Positions 1 to 12,181 are shown, counted from the first letter of the stretch. The stretch is 64,000 bases of DNA from Algoriphagus faecimaris (GCF_900101705.1 NZ_FNAC01000005.1:85899-149898), one strand, 5' to 3'. The notes: generated from the letters alone by a model not told the origin. Made by a program: numbers and translations.

Positions 1-1
1 T

Positions 2-3000
2 ACACCTGCAGAAAAACGCCGGGCAGATGGATTATTCAAAGTATTTTCTGAGAATTTTCCTATCTCTGATTCCAGAGAAAATTTCACTTTGGAATTTATC
101 GATTATGCAGTAGACCCTCCCAAATATAGCGTTGGTGAATGCATTGATCGTGGCTTGACCTATTCTGTACCTCTTAAGGCAAAACTCAGATTGCTTTGCC
201 ACGATGAGGATAATGAGGATTTTGAAACCATAGAGCAAGAAGTGTTCTTGGGGAATCTTCCTTACATGACAGAGAAGGGCTCTTTTGTAATAAATGGCGC
301 CGAACGTGTGATTGTATCACAGCTTCACCGTTCTCCAGGTGTATTTTTCGCGCAAAGCAAGCACACCAACGGTACAAAATTGTACTCTGCCCGTATCATT
401 CCTTTCAAAGGTTCTTGGATCGAATTTGCAACTGATATTAATAATGTCATGTATGCATACATTGATCGTAAGAAAAAATTCCCTGTGACTACGCTTTTGA
501 GAGCTATAGGCTACGGATCTGATAAAGATATCCTTGACCTGTTTGGCCTATCCGAAGAAGTCTCTGCTACAAAAACAGCTTTAAAAAAGGCTGCTGGTAG
601 AAAACTTGCTGCTCGTGTATTAAGAACATGGGTAGAAGATTTCGTAGATGAAGACACAGGTGAGGTAGTATCTATCGATCGAAACGAAGTGCTGCTAGAG
701 CGGGACACTGTTTTGACCGACGAGGATATTGAGATGATTTTGGATTCAGGCTCTAAAAGCATCATTCTTCACAGAGAAGATGTGAATGTGGCCGATTATT
801 CAATTATCTACAACACACTACAGAAAGATAATTCTAACTCTGAAAAAGAGGCGGTTGAGGTAATTTATCGTCAACTTCGAAATACTGAAGCACCTGATGA
901 GGCTACTGCCCGTGAAGTTATTCACTCGCTCTTCTTCTCTGACAAGAGATATGATCTAGGTGAGGTCGGTAGATACAGAATCAATAAGAAGCTTGGATTG
1001 GATATTGATTCAGAAAAAATCGTACTGACCAAGGATGATATCATCAATATCGTAAAGTATTTGATCGGTTTGATCAACTCCAAGGCAGTAGTTGATGATA
1101 TTGACCACCTGAGCAATAGAAGAGTAAGAACAGTAGGAGAGCAGCTTTATTCTCAATTTGGTGTAGGTCTTGCCAGAATGGCTAGAACCATCAGAGAGCG
1201 AATGAACGTCAGAGACAATGAGGACTTCAAGCCTGTTGATCTGATTAATGCTAGAACGCTTTCTTCCGTGATTAATTCCTTCTTCGGGACGAATCAGCTT
1301 TCTCAGTTCATGGATCAAACCAACCCATTGGCAGAACTTACTCACAAGAGAAGGCTGTCTGCATTAGGGCCAGGTGGACTTTCCAGAGAGCGTGCTGGTT
1401 TTGAAGTTCGTGACGTTCACTACACTCACTACGGTAGACTTTGTACGATCGAAACCCCTGAAGGTCCAAATATCGGTTTGATCTCTTCTCTATGTGTTCA
1501 TGCAAAAGTGAACTCAATGGGATTCTTGGAAACTCCATATCGAAAAGTAAAAGCTGGTAAGGTAGGAATGAAGGTAGACGATATCGTGTTCCTAACAGCT
1601 GAAGAAGAAGATGATCATAATATAGCTCAGGCAAATGCACCACTTGATGAAGGTGGAGTATTTGTGAATGAGAAAGTGAAAGCCAGATTTGAAGGTGACT
1701 TCCCTGTGCTGGATCCTGCAGAAATCAGCTATATGGATGTGGCTCCGAACCAGATTGTTTCGGTAGCTGCCTCATTGATTCCATTCTTGGAGCATGATGA
1801 TGCCAACCGAGCTTTGATGGGATCTAACATGCAGCGTCAAGCAGTTCCTTTGCTAAAAGCCGAAGCGCCTATCGTAGGTACTGGACTTGAAGGTAAAGCG
1901 GCGACAGACTCTAGGTCCCTGATTATTGCCGAAGCTGATGGCGTAGTAGACTATGTGGATGCTAAGAAAATCACGATCAAATACGATTTGAGCGATGATG
2001 AGCTTCTAGTCAATTTCACAGACGAATACAAAACCTACGATCTGATTAAGTTCAGAAGAACAAACCAAGATACCACGATCAATCTGACTCCTCTTGTTCT
2101 CAAGGGACAAAGAATAACCAAAGGTCAGGTATTGGTAGAAGGTTACTCCACCAATAATGGAGAGCTTGCCCTTGGTAAAAACCTTCGGGTGGCATATATG
2201 CCTTGGCAAGGTTATAACTTTGAAGATGCGATCGTAATCTCCGAGCGAGTAGTACGGGAAGACATCTTTACTTCTATCCACGTAGAAGAATTCCAGCTAG
2301 AAGTGAGGGATACCAAGCGTGGAGAAGAAGAACTTACTTCAGAAATACCGAATGTCTCTGAAGATGCAGTGAAGCATCTTGATGAGAATGGTGTGATTGC
2401 AGTGGGTGCAGAAGTGAAAGAAGGTGATATCATTATCGGTAAAATCACTCCAAAAGGTGAAACTGATCCTACTCCAGAAGAAAAACTTCTTAGAGCGATC
2501 TTTGGAGATAAAGCTGGAGACGTAAAAGACGCTTCTTTGAAAGCTTCTCCTTCCTTGAATGGAGTGGTGATCGAAACCAAGTTATTCTCTAGACCTAAGA
2601 AGGATAAGGACAATAGAGCTAAGGCAAAAGCCGAAGTAGAAAAACTGAAAGCGAAGTATTCCAAGGATCTTTTGGGTATCAGAGCTAGAATGATCAACAA
2701 ATTGGTGACTATTCTAGATGGAAAGACTTCTTTGGGTGTGAAGCATAAATTTGGTGATGAGATCATCAGCAAAGGGATGAAATTCAATCTCAAGAACATT
2801 GAAAACAACCTATTCCCTGCTAAGAACCCTTATAGAGACGAGTCAAATTACAATGTTCCCGAAGAAGCGAATTTGATTTCAGATATCATCTTGGATGATT
2901 GGACGGACGATGCTTATATCAATGAGCTCATCGTGAAGTTGGTTAAAAACTACACCAACTCCAGAAATGAGATCAGTGGCTTATTTAAGAGAGATCGATT

Positions 3001-3760
3001 TACACTTGAGGTAGGGGACGAATTGCCAGCTGGTATCGTACAACTAGCCAAAGTGTATATTGCCAAAAAGCGAAAGCTCAAGGTAGGAGATAAAATGGCC
3101 GGTCGTCACGGAAACAAGGGTATTGTAGCTCGAATCGTAAGAGACGAAGACATGCCATTCTTGGAGGATGGAACACCAATGGATATCGTATTGAATCCTC
3201 TCGGTGTACCTTCCCGAATGAATATCGGACAGATATTTGAGACCGTATTGGCATGGGCAGGTCAGAAGTTAGGTAAGAAATATGCTACTCCTATCTTCGA
3301 TGGGGCTTCTATGGAAGAAGTTGCTGCCGAATTGGACGCTGCAGGTCTGCCTCCTTACGGCCGTACATATCTCTATGACGGTTTGAGTGGTGCGAAATTT
3401 GATCAACCTGTGACAGTGGGTATTGCTTATATGCTGAAACTAGGTCACTTGGTAGATGATAAGATGCACGCGCGTTCTATTGGTCCATACTCACTCATTA
3501 CCCAGCAGCCATTGGGTGGTAAGGCGCAGTTTGGTGGTCAGCGATTCGGAGAGATGGAAGTGTGGGCACTAGAAGCATTTGGTGCATCGCATGTCCTTCA
3601 AGAAATCCTGACTGTGAAGTCTGATGATGTAATCGGTAGAGCGAAAGCCTATGAGGCAATCGTCAAAGGTGAAAACCTTCCAAAGCCAAATATCCCTGAA
3701 TCATTCAATGTATTGGTTCATGAATTAAGAGGCTTGGCTCTAGAAATTACCTTGGATTAA
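2..3760 (+). CDS. rpoB: RNA polymerase subunit beta (5' end outside window)
   Basis: This is the catalytic beta subunit of RNA polymerase. The reading frame is open from base 2, so the gene starts before the window; by comparison with other family members about 40 N-terminal residues are missing. About 1250 residues are visible. The rifampicin-pocket segment lies near bases 1290-1395 ([14 protein letters not shown], then [13 protein letters not shown]) and keeps the residues equivalent to E. coli D516, H526 and S531, so rifampicin sensitivity is expected. The GRHGNKGIV block that binds beta-prime and nucleic acid lies near 3100. An in-frame TTG at base 89 is an internal Leu codon, not a start. 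rpoC follows 49 bp downstream. Confidence 0.98.
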   Translation, partial: TPAEKRRADGLFKVFSENFPISDSRENFTLEFIDYAVDPPKYSVGECIDRGLTYSVPLKAKLRLLCHDEDNEDFETIEQEVFLGNLPYMTEKGSFVINGAERVIVSQLHRSPGVFFAQSKHTNGTKLYSARIIPFKGSWIEFATDINNVMYAYIDRKKKFPVTTLLRAIGYGSDKDILDLFGLSEEVSATKTALKKAAGRKLAARVLRTWVEDFVDEDTGEVVSIDRNEVLLERDTVLTDEDIEMILDSGSKSIILHREDVNVADYSIIYNTLQKDNSNSEKEAVEVIYRQLRNTEAPDEATAREVIHSLFFSDKRYDLGEVGRYRINKKLGLDIDSEKIVLTKDDIINIVKYLIGLINSKAVVDDIDHLSNRRVRTVGEQLYSQFGVGLARMARTIRERMNVRDNEDFKPVDLINARTLSSVINSFFGTNQLSQFMDQTNPLAELTHKRRLSALGPGGLSRERAGFEVRDVHYTHYGRLCTIETPEGPNIGLISSLCVHAKVNSMGFLETPYRKVKAGKVGMKVDDIVFLTAEEEDDHNIAQANAPLDEGGVFVNEKVKARFEGDFPVLDPAEISYMDVAPNQIVSVAASLIPFLEHDDANRALMGSNMQRQAVPLLKAEAPIVGTGLEGKAATDSRSLIIAEADGVVDYVDAKKITIKYDLSDDELLVNFTDEYKTYDLIKFRRTNQDTTINLTPLVLKGQRITKGQVLVEGYSTNNGELALGKNLRVAYMPWQGYNFEDAIVISERVVREDIFTSIHVEEFQLEVRDTKRGEEELTSEIPNVSEDAVKHLDENGVIAVGAEVKEGDIIIGKITPKGETDPTPEEKLLRAIFGDKAGDVKDASLKASPSLNGVVIETKLFSRPKKDKDNRAKAKAEVEKLKAKYSKDLLGIRARMINKLVTILDGKTSLGVKHKFGDEIISKGMKFNLKNIENNLFPAKNPYRDESNYNVPEEANLISDIILDDWTDDAYINELIVKLVKNYTNSRNEISGLFKRDRFTLEVGDELPAGIVQLAKVYIAKKRKLKVGDKMAGRHGNKGIVARIVRDEDMPFLEDGTPMDIVLNPLGVPSRMNIGQIFETVLAWAGQKLGKKYATPIFDGASMEEVAAELDAAGLPPYGRTYLYDGLSGAKFDQPVTVGIAYMLKLGHLVDDKMHARSIGPYSLITQQPLGGKAQFGGQRFGEMEVWALEAFGASHVLQEILTVKSDDVIGRAKAYEAIVKGENLPKPNIPESFNVLVHELRGLALEITLD

Positions 3761-3771
3761 TTTGGCTTACT

Positions 3772-3789
3772 AGGGCGGACCTCCGCCCT
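3772..3789 (+). other. Perfect intercistronic hairpin between rpoB and rpoC
   Basis: AGGGCGGA, a CC turn and TCCGCCCT form a perfect 8-bp GC-rich inverted repeat 11 bp after the rpoB stop and 20 bp before the rpoC start. No T-run follows it, so it is not a standard intrinsic terminator. It could be an RNA processing or stability element, or a weak pause site. The structure is seen in the sequence; its function is inferred. Confidence 0.6.
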
Positions 3790-3809
3790 TCATATATCTT
3801 CAAAAAACT

Positions 3810-6800
3810 ATGTCGTTTAGAAAAAATAAAAAACTCAACAATGATTTTTCTAGAGTTACGATCAGTTTGGCCTCTCCGGAATCTATTCTGGATAGCTCAA
3901 ATGGAGAAGTAACTCAGCCAGAGACGATCAATTACAGAACTTATAAGCCTGAAATGGGCGGCTTGTTCTGTGAGCGAATCTTTGGTCCAGTCAAAGACTG
4001 GGAGTGTCATTGTGGTAAATACAAGCGCATCAGATATAAAGGAATCATCTGTGACAGATGTGGCGTGGAAGTTACCGAGAAGAAAGTTCGACGTGAGCGA
4101 ATGGGGCATATCGAATTGGTAGTCCCAGTGGCTCATATCTGGTACTTCAAATCATTGCCTAATAAAATTGGTTACCTACTTGGATTACCTACCAAGAAAT
4201 TGGATCAGATCGTTTATTACGAGCGATATGCGGTAGTACAGCCGGGAATCAAAGCAGAAGAAGGAATTCAATACCTGGATTTCTTGACGGAAGATGAATA
4301 CTTGGACATCATGGACAAGCTTCCTAAGGAAAACCACATGCTAGATGACGATGACCCGAATAAGTTTATCGCCAAGATGGGAGCGGAAGCATTAGAAATG
4401 CTTTTGGCCCGTTTGGATTTGGATGATCTTTCTTATTCTCTCCGTCATCAGGCAGCTACAGATACTTCTCAGCAGAGAAAAGCTGAAGCATTGAAGCGTC
4501 TGAAAGTGGTCGAGGCATTCCGAGATGCGAGAACCCGTATCGAAAACCGTCCTGAATGGATGATCGTGCGCATGGTTCCCGTGATTCCGCCGGAATTGAG
4601 ACCATTGGTGCCTTTGGATGGTGGTCGTTTTGCGACTTCTGATTTGAATGATCTCTACAGAAGAGTGATTATCAGAAACAACCGATTGAAGCGTCTGATT
4701 GATATCAAAGCTCCTGAGGTGATTTTGAGAAATGAAAAGCGGATGCTGCAGGAAGCTGTAGATTCACTTTTTGATAATTCTAGAAAAGTAAATGCGGTAA
4801 GATCCGATGGTAACCGAGCCCTAAAGTCACTTTCAGACATGTTGAAAGGAAAGCAAGGCCGATTCCGTCAAAACTTATTAGGTAAGCGTGTGGATTATTC
4901 CGGTCGATCTGTGATCGTCGTAGGTCCTGAGCTGAAACTACACGAGTGTGGTCTCCCCAAAAATATGGCGGCTGAGCTATTCAAACCTTTTATCATCAGA
5001 AAACTGATTGAAAGAGGCATTGTGAAGACAGTAAAATCTGCCAAGAAGATTGTGGACCGTAAAGATCCCGTAGTTTGGGATATTTTGGAGAATGTATTGA
5101 AAGGACATCCTGTCCTTCTCAACCGCGCTCCTACGCTTCACAGATTGGGTATTCAGGCTTTCCAGCCAAAACTGATAGAAGGAAAAGCGATTCAACTCCA
5201 TCCATTGGTTTGTACAGCATTTAATGCTGACTTTGACGGTGACCAGATGGCTGTTCACGTTCCTCTGGGACATGAAGCTATCTTGGAAGCTTCTACATTG
5301 ATGCTTTCCTCTCACAATATTCTAAACCCAGCCAACGGAGCACCGATTACCGTGCCTTCTCAGGATATGGTTTTGGGATTATACTATGTGACCAAGGGTA
5401 AGAAGGCAACTGAAGAAGAGCCTGTGCCAGGAGAAGGAATGACTTTCTATTCTCAGGAAGAAGTAATTATTGCTTTGAATGAAGGAAAGATTTCCAAGCA
5501 TGCTAATATCAAATGTAAAGTACGGGTCCGTGTAGCAGAAGACCAATTTGAAGATAAGATTGTAGAGACTGTCGCCGGTCGTTTGATCTTTAATCAGTTT
5601 GTTCCTGAGCAAGTAGGTTACGTAAATGAACTTTTGACCAAGAAAAAGCTTCAGCAAATTATTGCAGAGGTGGTAAAAGTTTGTGGTATTGCACGTACTG
5701 CTCAGTTCTTGGATGATATCAAGCATCTTGGATTCCAGATGGCATATCAAGGTGGTCTTTCAATGGGATTAAATGATGTGATCATTCCAGATCAAAAAGA
5801 TCCTTTGGTAGCAAAAGCTAAGGAAGAAGTCGATGTTGTTTGGAACAACTACCTCATGGGTCTGATCACAGACAATGAGCGATACAATCAGGTAATTGAT
5901 ATTTGGACTCGTACTAATTCTCATCTGACGAATATTCTGATGAAGCAGATGGAAGAGGATAAGCAAGGGTTCAATGCAATTTATATGATGATGCACTCTG
6001 GAGCGAGAGGTTCGAGAGAGCAGATTCGACAGTTGGGTGGTATGAGAGGTCTGATGGCTAAGCCGCAGAAAAATCTTCAAGGTTCTGTGGGTGAGATCAT
6101 CGAAAACCCAATTCTATCTAACTTTAAAGAGGGGCTTGACGTATTGGAGTACTTTATCTCCACTCACGGTGCACGAAAAGGTCTTGCGGATACAGCATTG
6201 AAAACAGCAGATGCGGGTTACTTGACTCGTAGATTGGTGGATGTGGCGCAAGATATGATTGTGACTGAGGAGGATTGTGGTACTTTGAGAGGACTAATCG
6301 TACAGCCATTAAAAGACAATGACGAAATCGTAGAGCCGCTTTCTGAGCGTATTTTGGGCAGAGTATCTGTGCATGATGTTTACGATCCATTGACGGATGA
6401 GTTGATTGTCCCTGCCGGTGTAGAAATCGGTGACGAAATTGCAAAAATGGTAGATGAGTCAGCAATTGAGGAAGTTGAAATCAGATCCGTATTGACTTGT
6501 GAAACCAGAAGAGGAGTTTGTAGCAAGTGTTATGGACGAAACCTAGCTACCGGTCGTATGGTCCAGGCGGGTGAGTCTGTAGGTGTCATTGCTGCACAGT
6601 CCATTGGTGAACCAGGAACTCAGTTGACTCTTAGAACTTTCCACGTAGGTGGTACAGCTTCTAACATGGCTGTAGAGGCTAGCATCAATGCCAAGTTTGA
6701 CGGTGTAGTAGAATTTGATGAAGAATTAAGACTCATCGAAACTACCAATAAAGACGGAGAGCCAGTTACCGTAGTGATGGGTAGATCTGGTGAAATCAAA

Positions 6801-8120
6801 ATCAATGATGCGAAGTCTGGAAAGACGTTGGTTTCTAACCACGTACCTTACGGAGCGTTATTGAATGTAAAAGATGGACAAAAAATCTCCAAAGGAGATT
6901 CCCTATGTACTTGGGATCCGTACAATGCTGTGATTCTATCCGAGTTTGACGGTAAGGTAGATTTCGAATCTATTGTTGAAGGTATTACTTATAAAGAAGT
7001 AGCGGATGATCAGACTGGTTTCCGTGAAAAAGTAATCATCGATACTAAGGATAGAACTAAAAACCCTGCAATTATTGTAAACTACGGTGAAGACTCGAAG
7101 TCTTACAATATTCCGGTAGGTGCTCACCTTGCTGTTGATTTGGGCGATAAAGTCAAATCAGGTCAGGTGTTGGTAAAGATCCCAAGATCTGTGGGTAAAA
7201 CTCGAGATATCACCGGTGGTCTTCCAAGAGTAACTGAATTATTTGAAGCGAGAAATCCTTCCAACCCTGCAGTAGTCTCTGAGATTGACGGCGTAGTAAC
7301 CTACGGAGGTATCAAGCGAGGAAATCGTGAAATTATCATCGAGTCTAAAGACGGTGTGATCAAGAAATACATGGTATCGCTTTCCAAGCATATCCTGGTA
7401 CAGGAAAATGACTTTATCCGTGCGGGTGAGCCGCTTTCAGATGGAGCCATTACTCCAAATGACATTCTGTCTATCAAAGGACCGACTGCTGTTCAGGAAT
7501 ACTTGGTCAATGAAATCCAAGAAGTATACCGACTTCAAGGGGTGAAAATCAACGATAAGCATATTGAGGTAATTGTATCTCAAATGATGCAGAAAGTAGA
7601 AATCCTTGACGCAGGTGATACTGGATTCCTTCAAAATCAAGTAGTAGACAAGTGGGCTTTCCGTGAGGAGAATGATAATATTCTGGATAAGAAAGTGGTG
7701 ATGGACGCTGGTGATTCTTCTACCTTAAAACCAGGGATGATTATATCTTCCCGAAGACTAAGAGATGAAAACTCCAGCTTGAAGCGTAAAGACCTGAAGC
7801 TTGTACAAGTTCGTGATGCGGAGACAGCCGTTTCCAAGCCTACTTTGCAAGGTATTACTGCAGCATCTTTGGGTACCGAAAGCTTTATCTCAGCTGCTTC
7901 CTTCCAGGAAACCACAAAGGTACTTTCTGAGGCGGCTATCAGAGGTAAGCGTGATGAACTCAAAGGCTTGAAGGAAAATGTGATCGTAGGTCACTTGATC
8001 CCTGCTGGAACGGGTCAGCGTCGAATCCAAAATGTAATTGTAGGATCTCAGGAAGAATACGAGAAGCTTTCCGAAAATATGGAGAAGTCTTCCAAGAAAT
8101 CGAGTGAAGCGATTTTATAA
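3810..8120 (+). CDS. rpoC: RNA polymerase subunit beta-prime
   Basis: This is the beta-prime subunit (1436 residues), which carries the active-site magnesium. The absolutely conserved NADFDGDQ motif is at residues 472-479, with the three catalytic Asp at 474, 476 and 478. The N-terminal zinc site uses C66, C68, C81 and C84; the second uses C823, C897, C904 and C907. The switch and clamp segments ([20 protein letters not shown] near 355-375) are intact. The gene lies 49 bp after rpoB and is presumably co-transcribed with it. A strong terminator follows. The C-terminal tail is Ser/Lys rich. Confidence 0.99.
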   Translation: MSFRKNKKLNNDFSRVTISLASPESILDSSNGEVTQPETINYRTYKPEMGGLFCERIFGPVKDWECHCGKYKRIRYKGIICDRCGVEVTEKKVRRERMGHIELVVPVAHIWYFKSLPNKIGYLLGLPTKKLDQIVYYERYAVVQPGIKAEEGIQYLDFLTEDEYLDIMDKLPKENHMLDDDDPNKFIAKMGAEALEMLLARLDLDDLSYSLRHQAATDTSQQRKAEALKRLKVVEAFRDARTRIENRPEWMIVRMVPVIPPELRPLVPLDGGRFATSDLNDLYRRVIIRNNRLKRLIDIKAPEVILRNEKRMLQEAVDSLFDNSRKVNAVRSDGNRALKSLSDMLKGKQGRFRQNLLGKRVDYSGRSVIVVGPELKLHECGLPKNMAAELFKPFIIRKLIERGIVKTVKSAKKIVDRKDPVVWDILENVLKGHPVLLNRAPTLHRLGIQAFQPKLIEGKAIQLHPLVCTAFNADFDGDQMAVHVPLGHEAILEASTLMLSSHNILNPANGAPITVPSQDMVLGLYYVTKGKKATEEEPVPGEGMTFYSQEEVIIALNEGKISKHANIKCKVRVRVAEDQFEDKIVETVAGRLIFNQFVPEQVGYVNELLTKKKLQQIIAEVVKVCGIARTAQFLDDIKHLGFQMAYQGGLSMGLNDVIIPDQKDPLVAKAKEEVDVVWNNYLMGLITDNERYNQVIDIWTRTNSHLTNILMKQMEEDKQGFNAIYMMMHSGARGSREQIRQLGGMRGLMAKPQKNLQGSVGEIIENPILSNFKEGLDVLEYFISTHGARKGLADTALKTADAGYLTRRLVDVAQDMIVTEEDCGTLRGLIVQPLKDNDEIVEPLSERILGRVSVHDVYDPLTDELIVPAGVEIGDEIAKMVDESAIEEVEIRSVLTCETRRGVCSKCYGRNLATGRMVQAGESVGVIAAQSIGEPGTQLTLRTFHVGGTASNMAVEASINAKFDGVVEFDEELRLIETTNKDGEPVTVVMGRSGEIKINDAKSGKTLVSNHVPYGALLNVKDGQKISKGDSLCTWDPYNAVILSEFDGKVDFESIVEGITYKEVADDQTGFREKVIIDTKDRTKNPAIIVNYGEDSKSYNIPVGAHLAVDLGDKVKSGQVLVKIPRSVGKTRDITGGLPRVTELFEARNPSNPAVVSEIDGVVTYGGIKRGNREIIIESKDGVIKKYMVSLSKHILVQENDFIRAGEPLSDGAITPNDILSIKGPTAVQEYLVNEIQEVYRLQGVKINDKHIEVIVSQMMQKVEILDAGDTGFLQNQVVDKWAFREENDNILDKKVVMDAGDSSTLKPGMIISSRRLRDENSSLKRKDLKLVQVRDAETAVSKPTLQGITAASLGTESFISAASFQETTKVLSEAAIRGKRDELKGLKENVIVGHLIPAGTGQRRIQNVIVGSQEEYEKLSENMEKSSKKSSEAIL

Positions 8121-8138
8121 TCAATCCTAAATTCTAAT

Positions 8139-8168
8139 AAAAGGCCTGTAGCAGTACAGGCCTTTTTT
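8139..8168 (+). terminator. Intrinsic terminator after rpoC
   Basis: AAAAGGCCTGTA, a GCAG loop and TACAGGCCTTTT make a perfect 12-bp stem running into six T. It lies 18 bp past the rpoC stop and only 14 bp before the next gene. Confidence 0.9.
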
Positions 8169-8182
8169 AATCCAATCAAACC

Positions 8183-8506
8183 ATGAATGATGATAAAAAC
8201 CAAAACCGTCCTGATCAACAAATTAATGTGGAGCTTTCCGAAGAGGTAGCAGAAGGGGTATATTCTAATTTGGCCATGATCGCTCACTCCAATTCCGAAT
8301 TTGTGATCGACTTTATCCGATTGATGCCGGGAGTGCCCAAGGCAAAAGTGAAGTCTAGGATCATTGTGACCCCGGATCATGCCAAGCGCTTGCTTGCTGC
8401 CCTGAAAGATAATATTGAAAAATACGAGGCAGCTTTTGGTAAAATAAGCCAAAATGGAGGAGCTCCACAGTTTCCGATTTCATTCGGAACTCCAGGAGAA
8501 GCTTAA
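8183..8506 (+). CDS. DUF3467 family protein
   Basis: A 107-residue soluble protein without signal peptide or cysteine. Features such as NVELSEEVAEGVYSNLAMIA, FVIDFIRLMPG and VTPDHAKRLLAAL match my recollection of the DUF3467 family, which in Bacteroidota often sits directly after rpoC. The molecular function is unknown. An association with RNA polymerase is suggested only by the neighbourhood. The start ATG lies 14 bp after the rpoC terminator, and I see no TAnnTTTG promoter in the gap, so expression would need read-through or a promoter inside rpoC. Confidence 0.85.
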   Translation: MNDDKNQNRPDQQINVELSEEVAEGVYSNLAMIAHSNSEFVIDFIRLMPGVPKAKVKSRIIVTPDHAKRLLAALKDNIEKYEAAFGKISQNGGAPQFPISFGTPGEA

Positions 8507-8526
8507 GAAAAATATAACTGCTTAAT

Positions 8527-8557
8527 TTTGTTTGTCTTATTACTTTCAATACCTTTG
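8527..8557 (+). promoter_or_regulatory. Bacteroidota-type promoter of the str operon
   Basis: TTTG at 8527-8530 (-33 element), a 19-bp spacer, and TACCTTTG at 8550-8557 (-7 element) match the Bacteroidota sigma-A consensus TTTG-N19-TAnnTTTG. The initial transcribed region is GCAGTCC, identical to that at the rplC promoter. The rpsL leader would be about 43 nt. Confidence 0.82.
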
Positions 8558-8604
8558 CAGTCCAAAATTTAACAGTTTACAGGAAAACTAAATTTTATCA
8601 GTTA

Positions 8605-8997
8605 ATGCCTACTATTCAACAGTTAGTAAGAAAAGGTAGAACAACACTGGAAACCAAATCTAAATCAAGGGCTTTGGACGCTTGTCCACAGCGTAGAGGG
8701 GTTTGTACCAGGGTGTACACTACTACCCCAAAGAAGCCAAACTCAGCGATGAGAAAAGTGGCCAGGGTAAGATTGACAAATGGAAAAGAAGTGAATGCTT
8801 ACATTCCAGGTGAAGGTCATAATTTGCAGGAACACTCTATCGTATTGATCAGAGGGGGCCGTGTGAAGGATCTACCAGGTGTAAGATATCACATCATCCG
8901 AGGTGCATTGGATACTGCCGGGGTAAAAGACCGTAAGCAAGGTCGCTCCAAGTACGGTGCTAAAAGACCTAAGGCTGGTGCAGCCAAAAAGAAGTAA
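8605..8997 (+). CDS. rpsL: 30S ribosomal protein S12
   Basis: S12 (130 residues) sits at the decoding centre of the 30S subunit. The signature [17 protein letters not shown] includes the conserved Lys pair (K43/K44) where streptomycin-resistance changes arise in other bacteria; here it is wild type. The loop [11 protein letters not shown] carries the conserved Pro/Gly/Asp-rich decoding segment. It is the first gene of the str operon and has its own promoter about 50 bp upstream. Confidence 0.98.
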   Translation: MPTIQQLVRKGRTTLETKSKSRALDACPQRRGVCTRVYTTTPKKPNSAMRKVARVRLTNGKEVNAYIPGEGHNLQEHSIVLIRGGRVKDLPGVRYHIIRGALDTAGVKDRKQGRSKYGAKRPKAGAAKKK

Positions 8998-9017
8998 TTA
9001 TTAATCGTTAAAAAGAA

Positions 9018-9485
9018 ATGAGAAAAGCGAAACCAAAGAAGAGATATATTCTTCCTGACCCTAAGTTCAATGATACCTTGGTGACCAAGTTTGTGAACTG
9101 TTTGATGGTAGATGGGAAGAAGAGTATTGCTTACAAGATTTTCTACGATGCTGTAGAAAAGGTAGAATCCAAAGTAGGTGAGAATGGTCTTGAAGTTTGG
9201 AAAAAAGCGCTTAACAATATTGCTCCATCCGTAGAGGTGAAGAGTCGTAGAGTTGGTGGTGCTACATTCCAAGTTCCAATGGAAGTCAGACCTGAAAGAA
9301 AGATGGCCCTTGGAATCAAGTGGATGATCAACTACGCTCGTAAAAGAGGTGAGAAAACCATGATGGATCGTCTAGCTGGCGAAATCATTGCAGGTGCCAA
9401 AGGAGAAGGTGCTGCTGTGAAAAAGAAAGATGATACCCACAGAATGGCTGAAGCAAATAAAGCATTCTCACACTTTAGATTTTAA
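9018..9485 (+). CDS. rpsG: 30S ribosomal protein S7
   Basis: S7 (155 residues, the normal length) nucleates assembly of the 30S head. Its N-terminus MRKAKPKKR is basic, and the conserved [16 protein letters not shown] segment forms the rRNA-binding beta hairpin. It is the second gene of the str operon, 20 bp after rpsL and 5 bp before fusA. Confidence 0.98.
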   Translation: MRKAKPKKRYILPDPKFNDTLVTKFVNCLMVDGKKSIAYKIFYDAVEKVESKVGENGLEVWKKALNNIAPSVEVKSRRVGGATFQVPMEVRPERKMALGIKWMINYARKRGEKTMMDRLAGEIIAGAKGEGAAVKKKDDTHRMAEANKAFSHFRF

Positions 9486-9490
9486 TTAGG

Positions 9491-11614
9491 ATGGCAAAAA
9501 GAGATTTAAAATATACCAGAAATATCGGTATCGCCGCTCACATTGATGCTGGTAAGACTACAACAACAGAGCGGATTCTTTTTTACTCTGGTGTCTCTCA
9601 CAAAATTGGTGAGGTACACGATGGTGCTGCTACCATGGACTGGATGGCTCAAGAGCAGGAGAGAGGTATCACTATTACCTCTGCTGCTACGACGGTATTC
9701 TGGAACTACAGAGATCAAAAATATCAAATCAACATCATCGATACTCCGGGACACGTTGATTTTACCGTAGAGGTAAACCGTTCCCTTCGAGTGTTGGATG
9801 GATTGGTTTTCCTGTTCAGTGCTGTGGACGGTGTTGAGCCACAGTCTGAGACCAACTGGCGATTAGCTGATAACTATAAAGTAGCCCGTATCGGGTTTGT
9901 GAACAAAATGGACCGTGCTGGAGCAAACTTCCTTGAGGTTTGTAAGCAGGTAAAAGAAATGTTGGGCAGCTATGCTGTTCCATTGCAACTTCCGATTGGT
10001 GCTGAAGACAGATTCAGAGGTGTTGTTGATCTAATCAATAACAGAGCCATCGTCTGGAATGAAGAGGATATGGGGATGACTTTTGAAGAGGTTCCGATTC
10101 CTGAAGATATGGTGGAAGAAGTTGCTGAATATAGAGAGCATCTATTAGAAGCTGTAGCTGATTATGATGAGTCTTTGATGGAGAAGTTTTTTGATGATCC
10201 AGATTCAATCACTGAGGCTGAAATTTTGACCGCTTTAAGAGCAGCTACTATTGACATGAAGATCGTTCCTATGGTTTGCGGTTCTTCATTCAAGAATAAA
10301 GGAGTTCAGACTATGCTTGATTTGGTGATGGAATTACTTCCTTCTCCTATGGACAAGGATGACATCATCGCTCATGATTTGGACGACGAAGAAAAAGATG
10401 TAAGAATTGCTCCAAACGAAGACGAACCATTTGCAGGTTTGGCTTTCAAAATTGCTACTGATCCGTTTGTAGGTCGTCTATGTTTTGTTAGAGCTTACTC
10501 AGGCAAGCTTGATTCTGGCTCCTACGTTTTCAATAGCCGTTCTGGTAATAAAGAGCGTATCTCTCGTGTATTCCAAATGCACGCCAATAAGCAAAATCAG
10601 ATTGACTCGCTTAGAGCAGGAGATATTGGAGCAGTAGTTGGATTTAAAGATATCAAAACAGGAGATACTCTATGCGACGAAAAGCGTAAAGTTGTCCTTG
10701 AATCAATGATATTCCCTGAGCCTGTTATCGGTTATGCTATCGAGCCAAAAACTCAAGCAGACGTAGACAAGCTTGGTATGGCTATCGCTAAATTAGTAGA
10801 AGAAGATCCTACATTACAAGTAAACACTGATCACGAAACTGGTCAGACTATCTTGAGAGGTATGGGTGAACTTCACTTGGATATCATCATTGACAGATTG
10901 AAGCGTGAATTTAAGGTTGAAATCAACCAAGGAGCTCCTCAGGTAGCTTACAAAGAAGCGCTATTCGGATCTGTTGAGCACAAAGAAGTTTATAAGAAGC
11001 AAACTGGTGGTAAAGGTAAATTTGCCGATATCGTCTTCGAATTGGGTCCTAAGGAAGCTGATGCTGAGACCGGTGAGATCAAGCCAGGTTTGGACTTTGT
11101 AAATGGTATTGTAGGTGGTGTGATTCCTAAGGAATTTATCCCTTCTATTCAGAAAGGTTTTGCTGAGGCTATGAAAAATGGTCCTTTGGCAGGATACCCT
11201 ATCGAATCCATGAAGGTGCGTTTGTTTCACGGATCTTTCCACGATGTCGATTCCGATGCGCTTTCATTTGAATTAGCTGCAAGAATTGGCTTCAAGGAAG
11301 CTGCTAAGAAGTGTAAGCCTCAGCTTCTAGAGCCTATTATGTCTGTGGATGTGGTTTCTCCTGATGAGTATACCGGTCCTATCACAGGTGATTTGAACAG
11401 AAGAAGAGGATTGATGAAAGGTATGGATACCAAAGGTACTTCCTCCGTAATCAAAGCGGCTGTCCCATTGTCAGAACTGTTTGGCTATATCACTGACTTG
11501 AGAACCATCTCATCAGGTAGAGCGACTGCTTCTTTGACATTCTCTCACTATGAGCCTGTACCAAACAACATAGCAGAAGCTGTAATTGCCAACGTAAAAG
11601 GTCAGAAAGACTAA
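9491..11614 (+). CDS. fusA: Translation elongation factor G
   Basis: EF-G (707 residues) is the GTPase that drives ribosomal translocation. The G1 motif AHIDAGKT is at residues 16-23, followed by the switch II motif DTPGH and the G4 motif NKMD. The domain IV/V signatures [16 protein letters not shown] and DLNRRRG are present. It is the third gene of the str operon. No tuf gene follows, unlike in many proteobacteria; rpsJ comes next after 12 bp. Confidence 0.98.
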   Translation: MAKRDLKYTRNIGIAAHIDAGKTTTTERILFYSGVSHKIGEVHDGAATMDWMAQEQERGITITSAATTVFWNYRDQKYQINIIDTPGHVDFTVEVNRSLRVLDGLVFLFSAVDGVEPQSETNWRLADNYKVARIGFVNKMDRAGANFLEVCKQVKEMLGSYAVPLQLPIGAEDRFRGVVDLINNRAIVWNEEDMGMTFEEVPIPEDMVEEVAEYREHLLEAVADYDESLMEKFFDDPDSITEAEILTALRAATIDMKIVPMVCGSSFKNKGVQTMLDLVMELLPSPMDKDDIIAHDLDDEEKDVRIAPNEDEPFAGLAFKIATDPFVGRLCFVRAYSGKLDSGSYVFNSRSGNKERISRVFQMHANKQNQIDSLRAGDIGAVVGFKDIKTGDTLCDEKRKVVLESMIFPEPVIGYAIEPKTQADVDKLGMAIAKLVEEDPTLQVNTDHETGQTILRGMGELHLDIIIDRLKREFKVEINQGAPQVAYKEALFGSVEHKEVYKKQTGGKGKFADIVFELGPKEADAETGEIKPGLDFVNGIVGGVIPKEFIPSIQKGFAEAMKNGPLAGYPIESMKVRLFHGSFHDVDSDALSFELAARIGFKEAAKKCKPQLLEPIMSVDVVSPDEYTGPITGDLNRRRGLMKGMDTKGTSSVIKAAVPLSELFGYITDLRTISSGRATASLTFSHYEPVPNNIAEAVIANVKGQKD

Positions 11615-11626
11615 TCAATATTTGCG

Positions 11627-11932
11627 ATGAATCAGAAAATTAGAATAAAATTAAAATCATACGATCACAGCCTGGTGGACAAGTCATCAGAGAAGATCGT
11701 GAAAGCTGTAAAGGCTACTGGTGCCGTTGTTGTTGGTCCCATCCCTTTGCCTACTAAAAAGGAAAAGTTTACTGTGTTGAAATCCCCGCACGTAAACAAG
11801 AAGGCGAGAGATCAATATCAGCTGTGTACTTATAAGCGATTGGTTGATATCTATTCCAACTCTTCTAAGACAGTGGATGCTTTGATGAAAATCGAGTTAC
11901 CAAGTGGAGTAGATGTAGAGATTAAGGTCTGA
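11627..11932 (+). CDS. rpsJ: 30S ribosomal protein S10
   Basis: S10 (101 residues) is a 30S head protein and, as NusE, a partner of NusB/NusG in antitermination. The signatures [10 protein letters not shown] and [27 protein letters not shown] are split by short spacers. In most bacteria rpsJ opens the S10 operon. Here it follows fusA by 12 bp and is cut off from rplC by an intrinsic terminator and a new promoter, so it belongs to the str transcript. Confidence 0.98.
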   Translation: MNQKIRIKLKSYDHSLVDKSSEKIVKAVKATGAVVVGPIPLPTKKEKFTVLKSPHVNKKARDQYQLCTYKRLVDIYSNSSKTVDALMKIELPSGVDVEIKV

Positions 11933-11955
11933 CAGGACCCGAAATCAGCAGATTT

Positions 11956-11991
11956 AAAAGACCTGTATTCCTATACAGGTCTTTTGTTTTT
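11956..11991 (+). terminator. Intrinsic terminator after rpsJ
   Basis: AAAAGACCTGTAT, a TCCT loop and ATACAGGTCTTTT form a perfect 13-bp stem followed by GTTTTT. It separates the str operon from the S10/spc operon. Confidence 0.9.
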
Positions 11992-12088
11992 GTCAAGTAA
12001 ATGAGTTTTGACTGTCCCGAATAGGGGCTTGATCTCTGTATTTGGAAATCATTTATTTTCTAAATGTTTGAAAATATAGGAGTTGGGG

Positions 12089-12119
12089 TTTGTTGCAGAA
12101 TTTTATTTCAGTAACTTTG
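12089..12119 (+). promoter_or_regulatory. Bacteroidota-type promoter of the S10/spc operon
   Basis: TTTG at 12089-12092, a 19-bp spacer and TAACTTTG at 12112-12119 fit the consensus exactly. The bases after it (GCAGTCC) repeat those at the rpsL promoter. The leader is about 58 nt and holds a small hairpin (CAAGC 12138-12142 with GCTTG 12151-12155). Confidence 0.82.
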
Positions 12120-12181
12120 CAGTCCTTAAAAAGGGCCCAAGCACATAATTGCTTGTGGATTATCAAATTATCTTATAAAAG

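Noticed and set aside
2212..2808. Long open frame on the minus strand inside rpoB (198 codons)
   Set aside because: It lies fully antisense to a strongly conserved gene and has a Ser/Leu-rich composition typical of shadow frames. No start-site or motif support.
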